DNA of 64,000 bases, taken from assembly GCF_000422365.1 (NCBI RefSeq), contig NZ_AULQ01000005.1, positions 62,001 to 126,000 of the forward strand. Direction: 5' to 3'. Made by a program: the position numbers and the translations under genes. The notes below the pieces were generated by a model. That model had not been told where the DNA came from, ran no database searches, and saw nothing but the letters and a program-made list of their open reading frames with translations. The DNA comes from Mesoflavibacter zeaxanthinifaciens DSM 18436 (lineage in GTDB: Bacteria > Bacteroidota > Bacteroidia > Flavobacteriales > Flavobacteriaceae). Positions 35,006 to 41,092 of the stretch are shown piece after piece (position 1 is the first letter of the stretch; every line of letters begins with the position of its first letter).

Positions 35006-37561
35006 ATGAAATACAGCCTCATTTTCCTTCTTTTATTTTGCTTTTCTACTGCTTTTTCGCAAGATTTAGAAGAGGCTATTTATGTGGCTACCGAAAATTT
35101 TAATGCTAATAGAACTGCAGAAAGTTTTTCAACTTTACTAAAAAACGAAGCCGATTTTAAACCTAAAATCAAAACTATTGATGAGCAGTTAGCGTATTTC
35201 TTTTTATTGATTAATAAAGGACATTATTTAGACAATATAAACAAACAACCACAAGCTATTTTGGCTTATCAAACTGCTTGGAATATTTACAATAAACACC
35301 AATTAAGCACTATTACAGACTATGACGTAATAGACTATTGTCTAAAACCATTAGGTATTTTATATAATAAAGTTGGCGATTACACCAATGCAGAAAACAC
35401 AATAAAGCAATACATTTTTATCGCTGAAAAAAACAAAAACAACTCACAACGCATTGCTGGCGCCATCAATTTAGCTCAATTATATTTTACAGCAGGAAAA
35501 TTTGATGAAGCCATAAAAGTTTCAGAAAATGGACTTCAAATTACTGGCTTAACTTCTTCCAAAAAAGAAAAATTATTAGCCATAAAAAATAACAATCAGA
35601 TAGCTTTAAACAACTCTGAAGCCACTACAATAAAAACCAAAAACCCAGAAGTTAAATATAATTTAGCTCTTAAAAGTAAAGATTATAAACAGGCTTTATT
35701 GCACTTGCGAGAAATGATTACAGAACAGTATAACAAACATGAGTTCTCAGCCAGAGCTATTGCTAAATTACACGTGCTTAATGCGCAACTTCATTTAAAT
35801 TTAGACCATAAAAATGCTTGTGCTTTAGAGCTAAAAAATGCTTTAAACGTTTTATTACCAAACCATGACGCAAATATCTTACCCAAATACGAAGATTTAT
35901 ATGCAGAAAATACGTTTATTGATATTTTTGATTTACTTGGCAATATTCAAATTAGCAGTATAAATGCTTTAGATTGTTACGACCGTAGTTTTTATGTCTC
36001 CAATTTATTAACAGAAAATATTACTTCTCAAGAAGCAAAATTGCGTCATGCAGATAAAAACAGAAAACGAAGTGAGGCTTGTATAGCCATACTTTATCAA
36101 GATTTTAAAACCTTAAAAACGCCAAATATTATTGTAAAAGCTTTGGCTTACGCCGAAAAAAATAAAGCATCCATTTTAAAAGAAACTATTGCTAAAAAAA
36201 GTCTTTTACAACTTCACCCAAAAGATACTTTGCTATTAAGAGAACAAGTTTTATTAACGAAACAAGCAGATTTAACCAATAAACTTATAAAAGCTGAATT
36301 TGAAAAAAAATCTGAAACAGTTAATGATCTAAGCTATAAATTATCCAAAATAAGCAACGACTTAAAAGTCCTAAAAAACAAAATTGATTTAAGTTATCCC
36401 AACGATAAAAATGAAAACTTTATTGATAATTTAAAACAAAAACTAAAAAAAGAAAAAGCGTCTTTAGTCGAATACTTTTATGGTGAAAATGATATTTACA
36501 CCTTCATCATTTCAGATAAATCTTTACAGTTTTTTAAAATAAAAAGAGACGTAAAATTTGATGCTTCAGTTTCTAATTATATAGATTATTTTAATTCGCC
36601 AAACGCTATAAACAATGATGTATCTAAGTTTACAACAGATGCATTTAACATGTATCAACAATTAAAATTAAATCGTGTAAAAGCTTCTAATAACCTTATA
36701 GTAATACCAGATGGTTTTTTAAATTTTATTCCTTTTGAAAGTTTGCTTTCAAAAGAAACAAAGACAACCAATTATAGCAAAATGCCTTTTTTAATAAAAA
36801 AACAATGCATTGTTTATAACACAAGCGCAGAAATATTCTTAAAAGGAAAGCAACCAGAATTTGATGATCATGTATTAGGAATATTTCCTGTGTTTAAAAA
36901 CACTAAAAAGGCATTAACTTTTTCTGAAGACGAAGCCAAAAGCATAGATCAATTTACAGATGCCAAGTTTTTAATGTACACTAATGCAACTAAAAAGGAC
37001 GCTTTTATACAAGCGGATAATTATGGGATTTTACATTTTTCTACACATGCAGATGCAGGTAGCTTTAGTATACCCGCAAATATCCAGTTTGCAGACGACA
37101 ATCTGTACTTAAATGAATTATACACAAAACAATTAGATAATAATTTAGTTGTTTTAAGTGCGTGCGAGACTGGCATTGGTAAACTAAACAAGGGTGAAGG
37201 CAGTATGAGTTTAGCTAGAGGATTTCAATATGCAGGCATTGATCAATTAATATTTTCTCTTTGGAAAGTTAATGACAAATCTACATCCCAAATTATGCAT
37301 AACTTTTACAAAAACTATAACAAATTTGAGTCTGTAGCTATAGCAAATCAAAAATCTAAACAGCAATATTTAGATGATAAGTCAATAACTAACTCAAAAA
37401 AATCGCCTTATTATTGGAGTGCTTTTGTCTATTATGGAACAACGACGATTAAAGGAAAATCATCTATATTAATTTACTTACTTTTTACTTTTATTGGTTT
37501 AGCTATTACATTACTTTTATGGTCTGTTATTAGAAAACAAAAACATGGAAGACAAGCTTAA
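35006..37561 (+). CDS. Exported TPR-CHAT domain putative cysteine protease
   Basis: This 851-residue protein has a signal peptide (MKYSLIFLLLFCFSTAFSQ), TPR-like helices in roughly residues 60-400, a coiled stretch near 420-480, and a CHAT caspase-like domain at the C-terminal end with His681 in HFSTHADAG and Cys720 in LSACETGIG, the expected catalytic dyad. FSLWKVNDKST is a further CHAT signature. A membrane helix (about 821-843) and a short basic tail end it. The CHAT domain would face the periplasm, unlike cytoplasmic separase/caspase relatives. It overlaps the aspartic protease gene by 17 nt. The layout resembles TPR-containing sensor kinases with the kinase replaced by a protease. Confidence 0.88.
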   Translation: MKYSLIFLLLFCFSTAFSQDLEEAIYVATENFNANRTAESFSTLLKNEADFKPKIKTIDEQLAYFFLLINKGHYLDNINKQPQAILAYQTAWNIYNKHQLSTITDYDVIDYCLKPLGILYNKVGDYTNAENTIKQYIFIAEKNKNNSQRIAGAINLAQLYFTAGKFDEAIKVSENGLQITGLTSSKKEKLLAIKNNNQIALNNSEATTIKTKNPEVKYNLALKSKDYKQALLHLREMITEQYNKHEFSARAIAKLHVLNAQLHLNLDHKNACALELKNALNVLLPNHDANILPKYEDLYAENTFIDIFDLLGNIQISSINALDCYDRSFYVSNLLTENITSQEAKLRHADKNRKRSEACIAILYQDFKTLKTPNIIVKALAYAEKNKASILKETIAKKSLLQLHPKDTLLLREQVLLTKQADLTNKLIKAEFEKKSETVNDLSYKLSKISNDLKVLKNKIDLSYPNDKNENFIDNLKQKLKKEKASLVEYFYGENDIYTFIISDKSLQFFKIKRDVKFDASVSNYIDYFNSPNAINNDVSKFTTDAFNMYQQLKLNRVKASNNLIVIPDGFLNFIPFESLLSKETKTTNYSKMPFLIKKQCIVYNTSAEIFLKGKQPEFDDHVLGIFPVFKNTKKALTFSEDEAKSIDQFTDAKFLMYTNATKKDAFIQADNYGILHFSTHADAGSFSIPANIQFADDNLYLNELYTKQLDNNLVVLSACETGIGKLNKGEGSMSLARGFQYAGIDQLIFSLWKVNDKSTSQIMHNFYKNYNKFESVAIANQKSKQQYLDDKSITNSKKSPYYWSAFVYYGTTTIKGKSSILIYLLFTFIGLAITLLLWSVIRKQKHGRQA

Positions 37562-37997
37562 AGATTTTTTGTTGGAGCAAGACTACATTCGTGTCAAGCT
37601 TAAACTTACTAAAACCAACCACTTTGAAATTAAAGCTACCATAAACGGAGTAAAAGGCTTGTTTATTCTTGATACTGGTGCTTCTAATAGCTGTGTAGGA
37701 TTTGAAGCTGCAGAAAAATTTGACTTAAAAAAAGTTAAAGATTCCAAAATATTAGCTGCTGGTGCTGGAGCAATAGATATGGCTACGCAAATTTCAAAAA
37801 AAAATAAAATAAAAATTGGACGACTTAAGATAGACAAAGTATCTCTTGTTCTATTTGATTTAAGTCATGTAAATATAGCTTTAACAAATCATAACTCTAA
37901 ACCTGTTGATGGAATTATCGGTGCAGATATTTTAAAAAAAATAAAAGCTATTATAGACTACAATAAAAAATATCTTTACCTGAAGAAGTTTAAGTAA
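37545..37997 (+). CDS. Retropepsin-like aspartic protease
   Basis: This 150-residue single-domain protein has the aspartic protease signature FILDTGASNSCVG with Asp43, and the typical later block GIIGADILKKIKAIIDY. It has no signal peptide, so it is cytoplasmic unless exported otherwise. Active forms of this family are dimers. Its start lies inside the CHAT gene's last codons, which suggests translational coupling and a shared process, possibly a proteolytic relay. Confidence 0.88.
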   Translation: MEDKLKDFLLEQDYIRVKLKLTKTNHFEIKATINGVKGLFILDTGASNSCVGFEAAEKFDLKKVKDSKILAAGAGAIDMATQISKKNKIKIGRLKIDKVSLVLFDLSHVNIALTNHNSKPVDGIIGADILKKIKAIIDYNKKYLYLKKFK

Positions 37998-38036
37998 ACA
38001 TTTTTTATAACTTTAAATTAACTAAATCTACAATAA

Positions 38037-38678
38037 ATGAGTGTTTCTATTGTCATAGCAGATGACCATCCTTTAATGTTAAGAGGTTTATCCGATTATA
38101 TTTCTTCAAAAGGATTTAATATAATAGGTAGTGCAGAAGACGGAAAAACAGCCTACAACCATATTGTAAAACTTAAGCCAGATTTAGCGCTTTTAGATAT
38201 AAGAATGCCAGGTATGACTGGACTAGAAGTTGCAAAAGCATGTTATAAGAACAATTTACCTACAAAGGTAATACTTATAACTTTTGATAATGAAGAACAC
38301 CTTTTTGATCAAGCTAAAGAATACAATGTCTATGGTTATATACTAAAAGAATTTGCTATAGAAGAAATTGAGCAATGTATAAACAGCGCTATAAAAGGTG
38401 AACCTTATTTTAGCCAAGAAATTGCTTCTTATTTAAATTCAAAAATTAATTATTCTAGCAAAAACTTAAATAAACTTTTAACGCCGACAGAATTAAAAAT
38501 TTTAAAATTGGTTTCTAATGAAATGTCAAGCTTAGAAATCTCTGAAACACTTAACTCTTCAATAAGAACAGTAGAAAAGCACAGAAGCAATATCGTTAAA
38601 AAACTAGATTTAAAAGCTTCTCAAAACGCACTAGCCATTTGGGCACAGTTAAACAAAGAGTTTATAAAAAACACTTAA
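38037..38678 (+). CDS. NarL/LuxR-type response regulator
   Basis: This 213-residue regulator has a receiver domain with the acidic pocket ADDHP, phospho-acceptor Asp54 in LLDIRMPGMTG, and the Lys in YILKEF. The LuxR-type HTH at about 148-205 reads LTPTELKILKLVSNEMSSLEISETL. No sensor kinase is encoded in the window. It lies 39 bp behind the aspartic protease gene and immediately before the three small-RNA units, whose CGTA operators are good candidates for its binding site. Confidence 0.92.
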   Translation: MSVSIVIADDHPLMLRGLSDYISSKGFNIIGSAEDGKTAYNHIVKLKPDLALLDIRMPGMTGLEVAKACYKNNLPTKVILITFDNEEHLFDQAKEYNVYGYILKEFAIEEIEQCINSAIKGEPYFSQEIASYLNSKINYSSKNLNKLLTPTELKILKLVSNEMSSLEISETLNSSIRTVEKHRSNIVKKLDLKASQNALAIWAQLNKEFIKNT

Positions 38679-38746
38679 TGTAAAACCATTAAGAACATCT
38701 AATATCAAAATTTTAAAGTAAAATTTATATTTAAAAGAAACTAAGT

Positions 38747-38785
38747 AAACCCAAAGTAATACAACTACTTTGGGTTTGTTTTTTT
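38747..38785 (+). terminator. Terminator after the response regulator
   Basis: AAACCCAAAGTA, seven-base loop and TACTTTGGGTTT with a T run separate the regulator gene from the small-RNA units. Confidence 0.92.
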
Positions 38786-38790
38786 AAGAG

Positions 38791-38830
38791 TTTTCGTAAC
38801 ATTTTCGTAAATATACGTAGACCTACGTAT
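38791..38830 (+). promoter_or_regulatory. Operator of small-RNA unit 1
   Basis: Four CGTA blocks stand 11, 10 and 10 bp apart. The second half is the 18-bp palindrome ATACGTAGACCTACGTAT. A -7 box TACTTTAG lies at 38853-38860. The same block is repeated at 38944 and, with changes, at 39104. Confidence 0.8.
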
Positions 38831-38864
38831 TTCACAGGATGTATATATCTATTACTTTAGCATT

Positions 38865-38932
38865 GCTATTAATCAATTTTGGGAAAACTGAAAAAGGCTC
38901 TAAACCACTTAACCAAGGTTTGGGGCTTTTTT
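38865..38932 (+). ncRNA. Small RNA unit 1 (predicted)
   Basis: A transcript of about 68 nt is predicted from G38865, five bases after the -7 box TACTTTAG. It begins GCTATTAA, forms a hairpin at 38874-38890 (CAATTT, loop TGGGA, AAACTG, with one mismatch), and ends in a long terminator hairpin (38891-38932) with a T run. No open reading frame of note lies inside it. Conservation with units 2 and 3 in spacing, 5' sequence and fold, but not in terminator sequence, is what identifies it. Confidence 0.75.
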
Positions 38933-38934
38933 AT
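38891..38934 (+). terminator. Terminator of small-RNA unit 1
   Basis: AAAAAGGCTCTAAACC pairs, with wobbles, with GGTTTGGGGCTTTTTT. Confidence 0.85.
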
Positions 38935-38943
38935 TAAAAAAGG

Positions 38944-38983
38944 TTTTCGTAATGTTTTCGTAAATATACGTAGACCTACGTAT
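38944..38983 (+). promoter_or_regulatory. Operator of small-RNA unit 2
   Basis: It is identical to the unit 1 operator except for two bases between the first two CGTA blocks (TG for CA). The palindrome ATACGTAGACCTACGTAT is kept. TAATTTAG at 39006-39013 is the -7 box, with TTTG 18 bp upstream of it. Confidence 0.8.
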
Positions 38984-39017
38984 TTTGTAAGAATTTTATA
39001 TCATATAATTTAGCGTC

Positions 39018-39084
39018 GCTATTAAAATCAATTTTGGGAGAATTGATTAAAAGCCCTATTCAAGCCTCTTTGTTTAGGGCTTTT
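39018..39084 (+). ncRNA. Small RNA unit 2 (predicted)
   Basis: A transcript of about 67 nt is predicted from G39018, at exactly the same distance from operator and -7 box as in unit 1. It begins GCTATTAA. The hairpin at 39027-39047 (ATCAATTT, loop TGGGA, GAATTGAT) is the best formed of the three. The terminator is AAAAGCCCTA/TAGGGCTTTT with a 16-base loop (39049-39084). Confidence 0.75.
39049..39084 (+). terminator. Terminator of small-RNA unit 2
   Basis: A ten-base-pair stem with a 16-base loop is followed by a short, interrupted T run, so it is of moderate strength. Confidence 0.75.
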
Positions 39085-39103
39085 CTACTTATTACAACTA
39101 GAA

Positions 39104-39142
39104 GTTTCGTTATTTTTCGTAAATATACGTAGTAGTACGTAT
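39104..39142 (+). promoter_or_regulatory. Operator of small-RNA unit 3
   Basis: CGTT, CGTA, CGTA and CGTA stand 10 bp apart each. The palindrome core is changed to TACGTAGTAGTACGTA. The -7 box is TACCTTTA at 39165-39172. Spacing to the predicted start is unchanged. Confidence 0.75.
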
Positions 39143-39176
39143 TTTATTTAATAAACATTACAGTTACCTTTACAGT

Positions 39177-39242
39177 GCTATTAATTAGTTCTTAGGGAGA
39201 ATTATATTTTTAACTCTGCATCATATAATGGTGCAGGGTTTT
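39177..39242 (+). ncRNA. Small RNA unit 3 or mRNA leader (predicted)
   Basis: A transcript of about 66 nt is predicted from G39177. It begins GCTATTAA and forms a hairpin at 39186-39204 (TAGTTC, loop TTAGGGA, GAATTA). Its stem differs from the other units but still pairs. The terminator CTCTGCATCAT/ATGGTGCAGGG ends in TTTTAATTTT, a weak T run. Read-through would reach the 31-codon membrane peptide gene at 39268, so this unit may be both a small RNA and an attenuated leader. Confidence 0.7.
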
Positions 39243-39246
39243 AATT
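39214..39246 (+). terminator. Terminator/attenuator of unit 3
   Basis: An eleven-pair stem (with three G-T wobbles), three-base loop and interrupted T run. Confidence 0.7.
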
Positions 39247-39267
39247 TTAAATTAAAAAAACAATAAA

Positions 39268-39363
39268 ATGGACACAAGCAAATCAAAATACAGTAGTATG
39301 TTTATACTATGTATCATATTACTAGCAGTTGCAGTGGTTGCATTTAACTTATACTGCCTTTAA
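39268..39363 (+). CDS. 31-residue single-helix membrane peptide
   Basis: This short gene encodes MDTSKSKYSSMF followed by a hydrophobic helix (residues 11-28) and ends NLYCL. The leader ATTAAAAAAACAATAAA is AT-rich, as is usual before starts in this phylum. A strong terminator follows the stop, and small-RNA unit 3 lies just upstream. The helix with a charged N-terminus resembles small regulatory or type I toxin-like membrane peptides, but nothing more can be claimed. It could be a chance frame; the flanking regulatory structure argues against that. Confidence 0.55.
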   Translation: MDTSKSKYSSMFILCIILLAVAVVAFNLYCL

Positions 39364-39368
39364 AGCAT

Positions 39369-39402
39369 AAAAAAAGAGCTACTAAATAGTAGCTCTTTTT
39401 TT
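39369..39402. terminator. Bidirectional terminator, peptide gene / sucB
   Basis: AAAAAGAGCTACT, loop AAAT and AGTAGCTCTTTTT have T runs on both strands, serving the plus-strand peptide gene and minus-strand sucB. Confidence 0.9.
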
Positions 39403-39421
39403 ATATACTTATTTTATTTTT

Positions 39422-40669
39422 TTAAAGTTCTAATGCTTTCTTAATATCGTTATCCATTAATAACTCAGAAGGATTTTCTAAAGCTTCTTTTACAGCTACT
39501 AAGAAACCAACACTTTCTTTACCATCAATGATTCTATGGTCATAAGATAAGGCAACATACATCATTGGATGAATTTCTACTTTTCCATCTACAGCAATTG
39601 GACGCTCTATAATGTTGTGCATACCCAAAATACCACTTTGAGGCGGGTTAATAATTGGTGTCGATAACATACTTCCAAATACACCTCCATTAGAAATTGT
39701 GAATGTACCACCTGTCATTTCATCTACAGTAATTTGTCCATCTCTTGCACGTAAAGCTAAGCGTTTTACTTCTGCTTCTACACCTCTAAAGGAAAGGTTT
39801 TCTGCATTTCTAATTACAGGCACCATTAGTCCTTTTGGACCTGATACTGCAATACTAACATCTACAAAGTCATAAGAAATCATTTCTTTACCATCTATCA
39901 TAGAGTTAACAGCAGGATACATTTTTAATGCTCTTACAACTGCTAATGTAAAGAAAGACATAAACCCTAAACTAACTCCGTGTTTAGATTTAAATTCTTC
40001 TTTGTATTGTTTACGTAATTCAAATATTGGTGTCATGTTAACTTCATTAAAAGTAGTTAACATCGCTGTCGTGTTTTTAGCTTCTACCAAACGTTCTGCC
40101 ACTTTACGACGTAACATAGACATTTTGCTACGAGATTGTCCTCTATTTCCTCCTGTTGGAGTACCCATAGATGGAACTGCTTTTACTGCGTCATCTTTTG
40201 TAACACGACCATCTTTACCTGTACCTTGCACAGCACTTGCTGCTATACCTTTTTCTGCTAAAATTTTCTTTGCAGCAGGACTTGCTGTACCAGATGCATA
40301 AGTTTCTTTTGCTGGGTTTGGTGCTTTTTCTTCTGTATTAGGTGTAGATTTTTGATCTTGTGCTACATCTTTTTCTGCATTACTATTTCCACCTTCGTCA
40401 CCACCTTTAAAGGTTGTACTTTCTGGCGCTTCTGCACTAGTATCGATTAAACAAACAACTTGTCCTACCTCTACAGCGTCTCCTTCTTCAGCTTTTAAGG
40501 TAATAATACCACTTGCTTCTGCTGGTAGTTCTAGGGTAGCTTTATCGCTATCTACCTCTGCAATTGCTTGGTCTTTTTCTACATAATCACCATCTTGAAC
40601 TAACCATTCTGCTATTTCAACTTCTGTGATTGATTCGCCTGGAGAAGGCACTTTCATTTCTAAAATCAT
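39422..40669 (-). CDS. sucB: Dihydrolipoyl succinyltransferase (2-oxoglutarate dehydrogenase E2)
   Basis: This 415-residue E2 component has an N-terminal lipoyl domain with the lipoylated Lys in [14 protein letters not shown], an Ala/Pro/Glu-rich linker, the peripheral subunit-binding domain ([14 protein letters not shown]) and the acyltransferase domain ending with the catalytic [16 protein letters not shown]. It transfers the succinyl group to CoA in the citric acid cycle. It is the last gene of a sucA-small protein-sucB operon. Confidence 0.96.
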   Translation of the reverse strand: MILEMKVPSPGESITEVEIAEWLVQDGDYVEKDQAIAEVDSDKATLELPAEASGIITLKAEEGDAVEVGQVVCLIDTSAEAPESTTFKGGDEGGNSNAEKDVAQDQKSTPNTEEKAPNPAKETYASGTASPAAKKILAEKGIAASAVQGTGKDGRVTKDDAVKAVPSMGTPTGGNRGQSRSKMSMLRRKVAERLVEAKNTTAMLTTFNEVNMTPIFELRKQYKEEFKSKHGVSLGFMSFFTLAVVRALKMYPAVNSMIDGKEMISYDFVDVSIAVSGPKGLMVPVIRNAENLSFRGVEAEVKRLALRARDGQITVDEMTGGTFTISNGGVFGSMLSTPIINPPQSGILGMHNIIERPIAVDGKVEIHPMMYVALSYDHRIIDGKESVGFLVAVKEALENPSELLMDNDIKKALEL

Positions 40670-40702
40670 TGTGATATAATTTTATGCTTGTGTTTTGTTT
40701 TA

Positions 40703-41074
40703 TTATTTTTTACTAAGTTGGAATCCTTTGATTTTATTTTCTTCATCTAGAAGAAAAAAAGCTTCGCCAGTTCCGTTTTCAAATGTTACTATATAGGTAT
40801 GTCCTGTTCGTACTATATCTTTTAACTCTCTACTTTTTATTTTACCTAAAGCTTCAGCATTAATTTCATTTTTAAAAAAAGTATTTACTTTTTCTAAAGT
40901 AAACGTTTTTTTAAAATTATCGTCTAACATGTTATAAATAGCTCTGTAATTATCATTATTGTAATGTTTGGTAAAGACATCTACAGTCGTTTTATAATTG
41001 GTCTTTTCTGTATCTTGAGAAAATCCTATTGCAAAACTTAACATAGCTACAATTAATACTATTCCTTTTTTCAT
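40703..41074 (-). CDS. Small secreted DUF3887-like protein
   Basis: This 123-residue protein has a signal peptide (MKKGIVLIVAMLSFAIGFSQ) and a small alpha/beta domain of the DUF3887/NTF2-like type (VFTKHYNNDNYRAIYNMLDDNFKKTF; later YIVTFENGTGEAFFLLDEENKIKGFQL). It is exported, while its two neighbours encode a cytoplasmic TCA enzyme, so its place between sucA and sucB (18 and 33 bp gaps) is odd. It may simply use their promoter. Confidence 0.65.
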   Translation of the reverse strand: MKKGIVLIVAMLSFAIGFSQDTEKTNYKTTVDVFTKHYNNDNYRAIYNMLDDNFKKTFTLEKVNTFFKNEINAEALGKIKSRELKDIVRTGHTYIVTFENGTGEAFFLLDEENKIKGFQLSKK

Positions 41075-41092
41075 CTTTATTGAATTAAAAGC

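Noticed and set aside
37545-37561. Frameshift splitting one CHAT-protease fusion gene
   Set aside because: Both products are complete: the CHAT protein ends with a membrane helix and basic tail, and the aspartic protease has a full single domain with its own ATG.
38791-39142. CRISPR-like array from the repeated CGTA blocks
   Set aside because: Only three copies at unequal intervals (153 and about 160 bp), with promoters and terminators between them and no cas genes.
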